Source: DASPPM01 sp052143835 (GTDB lineage Bacteria > Pseudomonadota > Alphaproteobacteria > JACZXZ01). Taken from it: a DNA stretch of 64,000 nt. Location of the stretch: assembly GCA_052143835.1 (NCBI GenBank), contig JBKQRV010000028.1, positions 1-64,000 on the forward strand, read 5' to 3'. The position numbers were made by a program, and so were the translations under genes. Position 1 is the stretch's first letter, and the number at the start of each line of letters is the position of its first letter. This document shows positions 17,474-25,864 of this stretch, piece by piece. Below the pieces are notes generated by a model. The model searched no databases. It was not told where the DNA came from and was given only the letters and a program-made list of their open reading frames with translations.

Positions 17474-18454
17474 TCATTCGATCACCTCGTCGGCGCGAGC
17501 AAGGAGCGCGGTCGGGATGGTGAGGCCGAGCGCCTTCGCTGTCTTCAGGTTGATGGTCAACTCGACCTTCGTGGATTGCTGGACTGGCAGATCAGCTGGC
17601 TTGTCCCCCTTGAGAATTCGGCCGGTGTAGCCGCCGGCCAGGCGGTAGGAATCTGTAATGCTGCCTGCGTAGCTCATCAGGCCGCCGGCCGCGATGAACT
17701 CCCTATGCTGATAGATCGCAGGCACCGAATGGCGGACCGTCAGTGCAGCCAATCGTTCAGTCCGGCTATTGAAAAATGCATCGCCGACGATCACGAGCAC
17801 ACGGGCCCGGTGTTGGAGAAAGGTGGTGAAGGCGTCATCGATTTCAGCGTCGGTGCTCGCTCGCAAAACATGAAGCTGCAGCCCGAGGGTGGCGGCCACC
17901 GCCGGTAGGTCTCTCGTCTGGTTCTCGGCACTGGGGTTGCTCGGGTTGATGAGTACCGCAACGACAGTCGCCGTGGGGACCAGCTCGTGCGCCAACTCCA
18001 GTCGCTTCGGCGTTAGCTCCAGATCCAATATGGTTGCGCCCGTGACGTTGCCGCCCGGTCGGTTCAGACTAGCGACGAGGCCCATCTGCACCGGATCGAG
18101 ACCGGTGGTGAAGACAATGGGAATCTTACTGGTCGCGGCCTTTGCCACGAGATTGGCAGGAGTGCTGGTCGCGGCAATGACCGATACCTGGCGATGAACG
18201 AGGTCGTCAGCCAATGCGGGCAGGCGATCGTATTGTCCCTCCGCCCAGCGGTATTCGATGGCTACGTTCCGGCCTTCGACGTAGCCCGCTTCTTTGAGGC
18301 CCTTAAGGAACGCGGCCAGGTAAGGCGCGTACCCATCAGGCGATCCGCCGTTGAGGAACCCGACCACCGGGATCGCCGGCTGCTGCGCGCGCGCGGCGCG
18401 CGGCCAGGCGATCGCTGCGCCACCGAGCATCGCGATGAGATCGCGCCGTCTCAT
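17474..18454 (-). CDS. ABC transporter substrate-binding protein (ABC_sub_bind family), paralogue 1
   Basis: 326 residues, exported by an N-terminal signal (MRRRDLIAMLGGAAIAWP, then ARA-x) with an RR pair. The fold is two-lobed, with GFLNGGSPDGYAPYLAAF, YRWAEGQYDRLPALADDL, IPIVFTTGLDPVQMGLV, RPGGNVTG and GGLMSYAGSITDSYRLAG all typical of the family. It is last of three genes that overlap by 4 bp (ATGA), so all are one transcript. No permease or ATPase gene is near, as is usual for these orphan binding proteins of Rhizobiales. The ligand is unknown, and the family has been linked to aromatic and sugar-like ligands. Confidence 0.88.
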   Translation of the reverse strand: MRRRDLIAMLGGAAIAWPRAARAQQPAIPVVGFLNGGSPDGYAPYLAAFLKGLKEAGYVEGRNVAIEYRWAEGQYDRLPALADDLVHRQVSVIAATSTPANLVAKAATSKIPIVFTTGLDPVQMGLVASLNRPGGNVTGATILDLELTPKRLELAHELVPTATVVAVLINPSNPSAENQTRDLPAVAATLGLQLHVLRASTDAEIDDAFTTFLQHRARVLVIVGDAFFNSRTERLAALTVRHSVPAIYQHREFIAAGGLMSYAGSITDSYRLAGGYTGRILKGDKPADLPVQQSTKVELTINLKTAKALGLTIPTALLARADEVIE

Positions 18455-19422
18455 TCGATCACCTCGTCCGCGCGGGCGGTGAGCGAGGGCGGAAGTGCTA
18501 TCCCGAGGCTCGCGGCGGTCTTGAGGTTGACCGCCATGTCGAAGTGCGTCGGCTGCTCGATCGGCAGGTCCGCCGGCTTGGCGCCCTTGGCGATGCGATC
18601 GACGTAGCCCGCAGCGTCGCGGTAGAGGCCGACCAGATCGATGCCGTAACTCAGGAGCGCCCCTGCTTCAACGTACTGCCGTAGAGGGGCGATCGTCGGG
18701 GTGCGCCGCGCCAGCAGCAGACGCAAGATCGCGGCGTGGTCGCGGAAGAACACCGGGCTCGCCCCGATTATGACGGGCTCGCCCGGCACGTCGGCCATAT
18801 GCCGGAGGGCTCCGGCATAGTCGGGCGGCTGGCCGGTCACCTCGATCAGCCGGGGCTCGAAGCCGAGGCTCCTCGCCGCCGCTGCGGCTGCCTCGGCTTG
18901 GTCACGGGACGCGGCCTCCCACCAGAGGCCGAGGGTGTGCGCCTTGGACAAAGCCTCGCGCGTGAGCTCGACGCGCTTCGCCGCCAGCTCGAGCTGACGT
19001 GCGAATATTCCCGTGATGTTGCCTCCCGGCCGGGCGAGACTGGCCACATAGCCCTTCTCGAAGGGATCGTAGTTGACGGCGAGCATAACGATCGGCAGAG
19101 CACCGGCCACTGCCAGCGCGGCGCGCAGCGCGGTCTCGTTGCCGGAAGTCACGAAGATGTCCACCTTGCGCCGAGCCAGCTCGGCGAAGGCGGATTGATA
19201 GCCCTCGATGCTTTTTGTCTGGAGGAATTCGAAGGCGAAATTCTTGCCCTCCTCATAGCCGAGTTCGGCCATCCTCTTCTCGAACGCCGCAAATTCCGGC
19301 TCCGTTCTCGCTAGGGTGCTGACCGAGCCGACGCGCAGCATCTTGGGCGGCACTTGCGCGAAGACCCGCATCGACGCCAACGATGCGGCGGCGAGTGCGG
19401 CAATGAGATCGCGTCGCCTCAT
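18451..19422 (-). CDS. ABC transporter substrate-binding protein (ABC_sub_bind family), paralogue 2
   Basis: 323 residues. N-terminal signal MRRRDLIAALAAASLASMRV with an RR pair. It has the family landmarks RRKVDIFVTSGNETALRAA, ARPGGNITGI and ALLSYGIDLVGLYRDAAGYV and ends ADEVIE. It is clearly diverged from paralogues 1 and 3, so the array is old or was assembled from different sources. Start and stop overlap the neighbours by ATGA on both sides, so translation is coupled to paralogue 3 upstream. Confidence 0.87.
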   Translation of the reverse strand: MRRRDLIAALAAASLASMRVFAQVPPKMLRVGSVSTLARTEPEFAAFEKRMAELGYEEGKNFAFEFLQTKSIEGYQSAFAELARRKVDIFVTSGNETALRAALAVAGALPIVMLAVNYDPFEKGYVASLARPGGNITGIFARQLELAAKRVELTREALSKAHTLGLWWEAASRDQAEAAAAAARSLGFEPRLIEVTGQPPDYAGALRHMADVPGEPVIIGASPVFFRDHAAILRLLLARRTPTIAPLRQYVEAGALLSYGIDLVGLYRDAAGYVDRIAKGAKPADLPIEQPTHFDMAVNLKTAASLGIALPPSLTARADEVIE

Positions 19423-20414
19423 TCGATCACCTCATCGGCACTGCCGAGCAGCAACGGCGGGATGGTCACGCCGAGCGCCTTGGCGGTCTTGAGATTGATC
19501 ACCAGCTCGAACTTGGTCGGCTGCTGGACCGGTAGTTCGGCCGGCTTGGCCCCCTTCAAGATGCGATCGACATACCCCGCCGCGCGTCGGTATAGGTCGA
19601 CCGTATCGGCTCCATATGAGAGCAATCCGCCGCTCGCCGCGAAGTAGCTGAACGGGTATGCCGCCGGCACGCGATAGCGGGCCGCGAGCTCGATGATCGA
19701 CTCGCGGTGTATGGCGGTAAAGGGGCCCGGCATGACGACCAGCCCGCCACCCGCCTCGCGCCCGAGTGCGGCGATGGCGCGCTCAAGCCCGGCGCCGTCG
19801 CGAATGGGGGATGCGGTCACCTCGACTGCGAGCGATCGGCCAGCCGCTTCGAGCGAATGCAGGAACAAAGGGGCATGGGGGGACGTCTCCGGGTTGAAGA
19901 CGAGGGCCACGCGCGCGAGGCGGGGTGCGATCTCCTTGAGCATCTCCAGCCACTTTCCCGCCATGCTAGGCTCGTCACTGGAAAAGCCGGTTACGTTACC
20001 GCCCGGCCGCGCCAAGCCGGGAACGAAGCCCTGGCCGACTGGGTCCGGGACCACCACGAACACGATCGGTATGGCGTGGGCGACTGGCTGCAGGATGGTC
20101 AGCGCCGCCGTGCCTTGCGCCACGAGCACGTCCGGCGTCAAGCCGATCAGTTCTCTTGCGAACGTCAGCGCCAGGTTGGTGTCGTCGGCGAAGAAGCGAT
20201 AGTCGATCCGAATGTTGCGGCCTTTCGCCCGTCCCAATCCCTCGAGGGCTTGCTCGAACGCAGCGATGCGTCGCTGCATATCTAGATCGCTCGCGCTCCG
20301 GTCTATGAGCACGCCGATCCGGCGGACGCGGTCGGCAGACTGGGCAACACCGGCGCGCGGCCAGGCGATCACCGCACCACCGAGAAGAGCGCCGATGATT
20401 TCGCGCCGCCTCAT
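19419..20414 (-). CDS. ABC transporter substrate-binding protein (ABC_sub_bind family), paralogue 3
   Basis: 331 residues, first intact gene of the array. Signal peptide MRRREIIGALLGGAVIAWP then VAQS. Family landmarks: IRIDYRFFADDTNLALTFARELIGL, IPIVFVVVPDPVGQGFVPGLARPGGNVTGF, GGLLSYGADTVDLYRRAAGYVDRILKG and a final ADEVIE. Its ATG overlaps the TGA of a fourth, truncated copy whose end supplies the ribosome site. The encoded protein should be periplasmic. The ligand is unknown. Confidence 0.88.
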   Translation of the reverse strand: MRRREIIGALLGGAVIAWPRAGVAQSADRVRRIGVLIDRSASDLDMQRRIAAFEQALEGLGRAKGRNIRIDYRFFADDTNLALTFARELIGLTPDVLVAQGTAALTILQPVAHAIPIVFVVVPDPVGQGFVPGLARPGGNVTGFSSDEPSMAGKWLEMLKEIAPRLARVALVFNPETSPHAPLFLHSLEAAGRSLAVEVTASPIRDGAGLERAIAALGREAGGGLVVMPGPFTAIHRESIIELAARYRVPAAYPFSYFAASGGLLSYGADTVDLYRRAAGYVDRILKGAKPAELPVQQPTKFELVINLKTAKALGVTIPPLLLGSADEVIE

Positions 20415-20480
20415 TCGATCACCTCGCCCGTTCGGGCGAGCAGCTCGGGCGCGACACGAAACGCCTTATCGAACCGCTCA
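20411..20480 (-). pseudogene. C-terminal remnant of a fourth ABC substrate-binding paralogue
   Basis: Reading the minus strand gives RFDKAFRVAPELLARTGEVIE and stop, in frame with, and overlapping by ATGA, the start of paralogue 3. Only about 22 codons remain. The retained end contains GAGGTG five bases before the ATG of paralogue 3, so it still provides that gene's Shine-Dalgarno, a likely reason for its survival. Confidence 0.55.
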
Positions 20481-20575
20481 GAGAGGGGGCTTCAACCATA
20501 GCAGTTGGTGCCCGTCATTAATAGATGCAGCATCTAATTCCCGGCCCGCGCCCGTGTGCGGCTTACGTCTGTTCG

Positions 20576-20669
20576 TGGCACGTCTGCGACGAATGAAGCC
20601 GGCCACCGTGAGTCCGGTTCCGGCTTATTAGCGGCTATGGGTCGGGCAGCTAGTCACTTCGCAGGTTAA
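20576..20669 (+). repeat. dispersed repeat family B, copy 2
   Basis: Same order of blocks as copy 1: GGCACGTCTGCGACGAATGA, then GTCCGGTTCCGGCTTATTAG, then GTCACTTCGCAGGTTAA. It lies between the ABC array and the lipoprotein gene; the remainder of 20481-20815 shows no gene. Confidence 0.7.
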
Positions 20670-20815
20670 TCCACAGCGGACGTGGGGGCATCGTAGGGGC
20701 ATAGGCCTCGATTTCTTGCATTATCTTCGTGGTGCTGAGACAAGTTCGGCTAGACGCTCGGCCAGCCCAATGGCCATCAAGGATCAAGAGAAGGCATGCG
20801 CCCGTTCAAGGGGCC

Positions 20816-21394
20816 TCATGGTGACACGCGTGCGAGCGGGATCACTTGCCCGTCGGGTCCGACCACTCGGATTCCTGCGGCGCCGAGATCGTTCAGTTCC
20901 TGCTCCACGATCGTACGCGTGGCGTCGTCGCTGAGATAAGGACCGGCTTGTCGCACCGCTCCGGCGAGCACGCGTGTCAGGTCCTCGCGGCTCATGAGCT
21001 GCAACCCCGTTGCGCGCGCCGGCGCCGCCGGCGGGGGCGCGGGAGCCGCCGCCGGAGCCGCCTTGGCAACAGCGCCAGCCGTCGGCGCGGGTGTAGCTGC
21101 GCTTCCTCCGCCCGTCGTGGCGACGGGAGTATTGCAACGTATTTGCCAAATCCGGCCACCGGAGATCGCGCCGGGGTTGGCGGTATCGCTGATTTTGGCC
21201 CAACCGCCTGGGCAACGGCGGTTGGCCTCCGCCGTCATGTCCTTCTCGAGGGCCTGCGCCGGGTGCGACACGCTCGAATAGTCGCCGCGCAAGGTAATCG
21301 TGCCCTCGCCACCGGAACTCTCGACCGCAGTGACGCCGCAGCCGGCCAGAAGCATTGCGAGGCACGCCGTTGATGCGAATCGCCCGAGCTGCAT
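20816..21394 (-). CDS. putative lipoprotein with Pro/Ala-rich linker, function unknown
   Basis: 192 residues from the second ATG (a first ATG at 21409 adds five residues). The N-terminal signal ends in a lipobox LLAGC, so the mature protein starts at a lipid-modified Cys near residue 19. About 20-95 form a small domain containing ITLRGDYSSVSHPAQALEKD and two Cys. A long Ala/Pro linker (about 100-130) follows, then a C-terminal helical part with RATGLQLMSREDLTRVLAGAV. It follows the cytochrome genes on the same strand by about 84 bp, so it may belong to their operon. I do not recognise the family. Confidence 0.6.
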   Translation of the reverse strand: MQLGRFASTACLAMLLAGCGVTAVESSGGEGTITLRGDYSSVSHPAQALEKDMTAEANRRCPGGWAKISDTANPGAISGGRIWQIRCNTPVATTGGGSAATPAPTAGAVAKAAPAAAPAPPPAAPARATGLQLMSREDLTRVLAGAVRQAGPYLSDDATRTIVEQELNDLGAAGIRVVGPDGQVIPLARVSP

Positions 21395-21478
21395 TACCGG
21401 CCCCTTCACCGTTCGTGTGCCAACCTCAGCGCGATGACGAAGCGCTGCGTTTCGCCGCGCCGCACCTCTCGCTCGATC

Positions 21479-22075
21479 CTATTGAGAAGCGAGATATGCC
21501 GCGACTTGGCGAATCTGCTCGTCGTTGATGTTCTTTACGTTTTCGTGCATGACGTCGTTGGCGCGCAGCGCGTTCTTGAAGGCCAAAAGCTGTGCCGCGA
21601 GATATTCGCGGTGCTGTCCCGCGAGGCGAGGCGCTATGTCGGTCCCTTCGGCCTTCGCACCGTGGCAAGTGGCACAGGCCGGCACTTGCTCCGCCGCGAT
21701 GCCATCCGCGAAGATTTTCTGGCCAGCAGCGACCTCGGCGGGGTCTTGCGCTGTACCGGGGGCCGGAGACTGGGCGGCATAATATCCGGCAAGCTCCTTG
21801 ATGACGTCGTCGGTGAGCTGGGACGCCATGCCCCACATGTACGCTTGGGCATGGGGATCGGCCCGGCTGCGGTCCCGGAAGGCGTGAAGCTGGGTTTCGA
21901 GATACGCCGCCTTCTGGCCCGCGAGCTCGGGGAAGGTGGGTGCTATGCTGCGCCCTTCTGCTCCGTGGCACGTGGAACACACCTTGACCGCCAGCTCGGG
22001 CGGAGCGCCTGCGCCCCATGCGTTTCCGGCAACGAAAATCATGAGCGCAGCGAGCCAAATACTCGATCTCTTCAC
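21479..22075 (-). CDS. dihaem cytochrome c (c4-like), exported
   Basis: 198 residues from a GTG with AAGGAGC upstream; an ATG at 22114 is possible but has no good ribosome site. Signal peptide about 1-23. Two similar cytochrome domains each have one haem site: CSTCH at 33-37 and CATCH at 134-138. Met ligands are likely in AYMWGMASQ and in NDVMHENVK. This tandem layout is that of cytochrome c4, a periplasmic electron carrier to cbb3-type oxidases or from outer-membrane donors. It starts 38 bp after the cytochrome-porin gene, which makes a two-step electron path likely. Confidence 0.85.
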   Translation of the reverse strand: MKRSSIWLAALMIFVAGNAWGAGAPPELAVKVCSTCHGAEGRSIAPTFPELAGQKAAYLETQLHAFRDRSRADPHAQAYMWGMASQLTDDVIKELAGYYAAQSPAPGTAQDPAEVAAGQKIFADGIAAEQVPACATCHGAKAEGTDIAPRLAGQHREYLAAQLLAFKNALRANDVMHENVKNINDEQIRQVAAYLASQ

Positions 22076-22113
22076 GGCACAGCTCCTTCCATCCGACCGA
22101 TCACGCCCCTCCA

Positions 22114-23511
22114 TTAGAATGCCGTCCAGAGAAAGGCATAGAGGGTGTTGTTGTCGGACGCGTTCCGTCCGAAGCCGTCATAGTTCTTCGAGGCGCCATT
22201 GAAGTCGAGGTATGCCGTGTACTGTAGGCCGATCTTGGTATTGAGCCAGGGCACGTAATCGAACTCGATCTTGAGGCCGCGGCTATCCGGGCTTCCGTTC
22301 CGGCTGCCCGTCACCGCCGCCGCCGGGAAGACCAGGGGGTCCGTGGTGCCCGTCGTCTGGAAGAGCTGGAAGCTGCCGCCGTATCTGCGCTGATAGTAAT
22401 AGGTGGCGGTCGCCCTCAAGGTATCCAAGCTGTCGTTTACGTTGGTGGCCACCGTGGCGTGGCGCGTGGCGAATTCATGGATCCAGGTGCCGGCGAGGGT
22501 AACCAGGTTGTCCTCGCCGATCCATTGATATTGCGCGTCCAACGCCGCGTCCGTGTAGTCATCGGTCGGCCCGGACGTGACCAACGAGGTCATGCCGGCA
22601 TTCGGCCTGATGGAGGAATGGATGCCGTACGTCCCGATCTCTAAACTGTTCTTTCCCCAGGGATGCTCGTAGGCGAAGCGCCAGTACGGCGCGAGGCCGT
22701 CGATCACGTTGGTGAATTCGCTATCGAGCGGACCGGGCGCCATCAGCAGCTTGTTTGTGGTCCCGACTTTCGCGGAGCGATAGGCGCCGCCTTCAAAATA
22801 AAAAGTCTTGTCAAGCATAAGATATAGTGTAGCGCCCGCAGTATTCTGCGCCAAAGGGCCGTCGATCAAGGCGGCCGCCGCGGGTGACGGCGCCGCCCTG
22901 AAGGTGGCATAAGGGTATCCCCACCCCGGCGTGCTGTTCCACACGTCCTGCGAGGTGGGATTGTTGTTGAGGGTTAATCCGTAGATCAGGCCCATGCTTT
23001 GGAAAGTGCCGCTGTCGGCAAAGCGCAGGTCCGTGTTGTCGATTCCGACCGAGTTGGCGCCGGGATCGTAGGTGAGCTGGATGAAGGCGCCGAAGTCGGG
23101 CGCGATCCTGCCGGCGTAGAAGAAGCTCACCTGCTGCGGGAACCCAATGGTGTCATTTTGCGCCACGCCGCTTGGCAAGCTCGAGTCGGGCAAGGCCTTG
23201 TTGATGTGCGTCTCGGAAGCCAGGAACATGAGGGAGATCGGCGGCAGCTCGGTCAGCGACAAGGTGCTCGACCGCTGGGCGTTGATGTCGCTTATGTCCT
23301 TGACGTTGGTAAAGACGTAGCCATTGAGCTTGAACATGCGGCCGTAGGGCGTGAGCTCGGGGAATACCGTGTGGCACGCTTCACAAGCTTGGCCAGTCTG
23401 GCGCGCAAAGCTGGGCACCGCAAAGGCCTCTTGCGCGGACATCGCCATCGACGCGACGGCCACGGCCAGCGCCATGACCCATGTCCAGCCCGTTCTCTGA
23501 CGCAACGTCAT
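22114..23511 (-). CDS. outer-membrane cytochrome-porin fusion (Cyc2-like)
   Basis: 465 residues from an ATG with GGGAGG upstream. Signal peptide 1-31. Immediately after comes a single haem site CEACH (43-47) in the context PSFARQTG...CHTVFPELTPYGRMFKLNGY. The rest (about 80-465) is made of alternating amphipathic strands with aromatic girdle residues and ends in Phe (LWTAF), as outer-membrane barrels do. This is the layout of the Cyc2 family, in which a haem plug sits in a porin and takes electrons from extracellular Fe(II); related proteins of unknown donor are widespread. The neighbouring dihaem cytochrome would accept electrons in the periplasm. Confidence 0.8.
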   Translation of the reverse strand: MTLRQRTGWTWVMALAVAVASMAMSAQEAFAVPSFARQTGQACEACHTVFPELTPYGRMFKLNGYVFTNVKDISDINAQRSSTLSLTELPPISLMFLASETHINKALPDSSLPSGVAQNDTIGFPQQVSFFYAGRIAPDFGAFIQLTYDPGANSVGIDNTDLRFADSGTFQSMGLIYGLTLNNNPTSQDVWNSTPGWGYPYATFRAAPSPAAAALIDGPLAQNTAGATLYLMLDKTFYFEGGAYRSAKVGTTNKLLMAPGPLDSEFTNVIDGLAPYWRFAYEHPWGKNSLEIGTYGIHSSIRPNAGMTSLVTSGPTDDYTDAALDAQYQWIGEDNLVTLAGTWIHEFATRHATVATNVNDSLDTLRATATYYYQRRYGGSFQLFQTTGTTDPLVFPAAAVTGSRNGSPDSRGLKIEFDYVPWLNTKIGLQYTAYLDFNGASKNYDGFGRNASDNNTLYAFLWTAF

Positions 23512-23992
23512 CGTGGCCTCCCTACTGATCGCCATGCGCGCCGAGGGCGAGAGAAAGTTCGCATCCGTTCCACCCCGTGCACTCTCTATCGTGCTCTTCC
23601 CCTCGAACTCGGAATGGGTATCCTGCTGAAAATTCAATCAGAATCAGCGACTCCGCTCACCGCAAGCCTTGGTTGCCCCGGGGAATGCGGGTTCAGATCA
23701 AAAATCCTTCGGCATCATCAGGGGCAAAGCTTGCAGAAGCCTGACGTCCGGCCGGCATGCCCGGCGAATGCGCCACGATCGTGACGCAGGCTTGAAGCCG
23801 ATTTTCCGTTCCTGGGCGACTGGTCCCATTCTGTGGGTTTGTTGCCGAGACCAATCCTGCGAGCTTGTTGTCAGGTTCGCGCAAGGTAACGCAGCCAAAA
23901 TCGACCCAGAGAAATTTATTCAGCCCCGCTCGCGGGTCCCGTAGCGCCAGCACGGGAAGCGGTTAGCTTCCTCGAAGAAGAAGGGAGGCAAC
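23512..23992. other. 481-bp gap, no gene seen
   Basis: Holds the promoter region of the minus-strand cytochrome-porin operon. No reading frame shows family likeness, and no FNR/FixK-type site was found. Confidence 0.4.
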
Positions 23993-24325
23993 ATGGTGCA
24001 TGAGGTTATTTCACGATCCGCGGCCCGCGTGAGAAGACTCAAGAGGTATTTTACTGGCAAGCCGTGCAAAAACGGCCACGCCTCTGAGCGAGTGGTATCG
24101 AATGGGACGTGTGTGGAGTGCAACCGCGTGCATGAACGCCGATGGGCGCAAACGCCTGAGGGCCGCAAAGCGAAACGTGAGAGTAATCGCCGATATTCGG
24201 CAAGCCCTAAGGGTCGCAACCGTGATCGCCGATATCGGACAAGCCCGAAGGGGCGTAAGGCACGGCGCCGTCTTGCGCGTCTCGCGGATCGACACCGGAG
24301 CATGCGCCACCGTCGGCATCAATGA
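23993..24325 (+). CDS. small basic zinc-ribbon protein with SPKGR repeats, function unknown
   Basis: 110 residues with GGGAGG upstream of the ATG. N-terminal zinc-binding pattern Cys25-x3-His29 then Cys40-x2-Cys43 (GKPCKNGH...CVEC), followed by a strongly basic tail made of three imperfect repeats beginning TPEGRKAK (54), SPKGRNRD (71) and SPKGRKAR (84). Similar proteins with this N-terminus and basic repeats occur in phages and Rhizobiales and are often called HNH-like, but no HNH core is present here. DNA or RNA binding is likely from the charge. Confidence 0.6.
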   Translation: MVHEVISRSAARVRRLKRYFTGKPCKNGHASERVVSNGTCVECNRVHERRWAQTPEGRKAKRESNRRYSASPKGRNRDRRYRTSPKGRKARRRLARLADRHRSMRHRRHQ

Positions 24326-24334
24326 TCGTGGCGC

Positions 24335-24560
24335 CTATTCACCCGCGTGGGGGACGATCGCCTCAGCCAGCGGTTCTTCTTCATCCCGTGCCGCAGGATT
24401 CACGTACGGATAATAGCCCTCAGGATTGTGCCGATAGTATCACATGGACTGCGCCGCAACCGCCGCGGGCGCTGCCGGAACCTGCGGGACGACCGTGGTC
24501 GGCGCCACCGGCGGATATTAGCCGGGATACACATAGTCGCGCGGGATGCACGTTATCGAT
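24335..24560 (-). pseudogene. decayed small secreted/lipoprotein gene (Pro/Val-rich, GYYPYV motif)
   Basis: In one minus-strand frame the sequence reads YVYPG-stop-YPPVAPTTVVPQVPAA, then AAQSM-stop-YYRHNPEGYYPYVNPA. Two in-frame stops interrupt what is otherwise the C-terminal pattern (Pro-rich linker, then MWYYC..P.GYYPYV) of a common alphaproteobacterial small exported protein. The second stop is TGA where the family has Trp. It ends at a TAG at 24335-24337. Confidence 0.45.
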
Positions 24561-24652
24561 TATTATGCCGACTGCGAAGCTCTTGAGTCGTCTGCCGAAT
24601 TCGCAAACCGCCCAAACTCAGTCCAGGCTTGCGATGGCGCGCCGGGCCTTTA

Positions 24653-24668
24653 CAATTTGCACAAATTG
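24653..24668 (+). promoter_or_regulatory. dyad upstream of cytochrome c gene
   Basis: CAATTTGCACAAATTG has perfect 7-bp arms around a 2-bp centre, 57 bp before the start codon of the class I cytochrome. It looks like an operator for an unknown regulator. Confidence 0.35.
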
Positions 24669-24725
24669 CTGAAAGAGGTTAGGTAGCTTGCCGCTGGGGC
24701 TGCTCGGAATGACGGAGGACCGCTG

Positions 24726-25106
24726 ATGATCTTGTCTCGGATGTTCGTTTTTGTCGTTTTCCTCACCCTCAGCTTCGCAGGGCGATTTGCTCTCGCCGCG
24801 GGCGACGTGGTGAACGGCGAGAAGGTGTTCAACCAGTGCAAGGTTTGCCACAGCATCGTTGAGGGTAAGAATGGCGTAGGCCCGAGCCTCTTCCGCGTGG
24901 TGGGACGCAAGTCGGGCAGCGTCGCGGGCTACAAGTACTCCGACGCCATGGCCAAGGCCAACATCATCTGGGACGAGAAAAACCTCGACGCCTACATCAA
25001 GGATCCGAAGGCGGTCGTGCCGAGCGGTAAAATGCCGTTTGCCGGGCTCAAGAAAGACCAGGACCGCGAAGATGTCATCGCTTTTCTGAAAGCCAAGGCG
25101 CAATAG
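24726..25106 (+). CDS. class I cytochrome c (c2/c550 type), periplasmic
   Basis: 126 residues, ATG with GGAGG upstream. Signal peptide 1-25 (hydrophobic stretch then LAA-x). Haem site CKVCH at 38-42, followed by GPSLFRVVGRKSGSVAGYKYSDA and the Met-ligand loop SGKMPFAG, then KDQDREDVIAFLKAKAQ. This is a standard soluble cytochrome c2-like carrier between bc1-type complexes and oxidases or reaction centres. It is not far from the cytochrome-porin cluster but on the other strand, and could link that pathway to the respiratory chain. Confidence 0.92.
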   Translation: MILSRMFVFVVFLTLSFAGRFALAAGDVVNGEKVFNQCKVCHSIVEGKNGVGPSLFRVVGRKSGSVAGYKYSDAMAKANIIWDEKNLDAYIKDPKAVVPSGKMPFAGLKKDQDREDVIAFLKAKAQ

Positions 25107-25127
25107 GCTTCCTGCGCAACCGTCTCA

Positions 25128-25149
25128 GCGCCGTCCCTCCGGACGGCGC
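25128..25149 (+). terminator. strong hairpin after cytochrome c gene
   Basis: GCGCCGTCC (25128-25136) and GGACGGCGC (25141-25149) form a perfect 9-bp stem with a CTCC loop, 22 bp past the stop codon. No T-run follows, so it may be a transcript-end stabiliser more than an intrinsic terminator. Confidence 0.5.
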
Positions 25150-25864
25150 CGCATGAGCATTACGCCGGGCGCGGCTCCTGCCCCGCCGGCTTGCGGCCGG
25201 CAAGCGGCTGGCCCGCGTGCGACGCCGGAGGCTAGCCCTGGCGCGATTTCGCCGCGGACGAGCGCATCGAGTGCGGCAACGCTCATCACGGCTTTTCCTG
25301 GGCCATTGCGTCGCTCGAGGAGTGCGGCTGCCGCGAAGGAGTCGCTCGCTTGGCCGCGGCAGCACCTTCATGCCCTCGGTGGTCTCGGCGCGACGGCTCA
25401 CGCCGGCTACCGCGAAGATTACGAATACAAGAACAATTTCTTCGCAATGGAATGCAACGTCCAGGGCGGCAGCGGCTCCGGCCTTACCGAGGTCGTGCTG
25501 ACCCAGTAGCGCGTGTTCGCATTTGTGCGTCGTCAGGCCGATCTGAAATAATCCGGCCTCAATATAGCGGGCGCGCGCCGACAAAGCCCGGCATAACCGC
25601 TCCAATTGGGACCGTGCGCCAAGTGCCGGGGCATGCCCAATATCTAGAACGCGAAGTCTGGAATTGGCACTTTTCGGACTCGGTGCGATGCCTAGGTCGA
25701 GTGCGTGAAGCGCTGCACACCGGACGTTGGAAACCCCTGTCGACCGACCTCGATTTATGAGTATGTGCCTCAGTAGGAAATGCCACTTTGTCACTCAGCC
25801 GGTGGTTTTGACTAGCCAGCTCTGTTGCAGCTATCCGCGCGCGCAGGCGGCCATGAAGCCGGCT
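25150..25864. other. 715-bp gap, possible degraded coding DNA
   Basis: A plus-strand frame at 25153-25509 starts with low-complexity Ala/Pro but ends with a more natural stretch (YREDYEYKNNFFAMECNV). I cannot match it to any family, and it may be the tail of a broken gene. Nothing else is supported. Confidence 0.3.
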
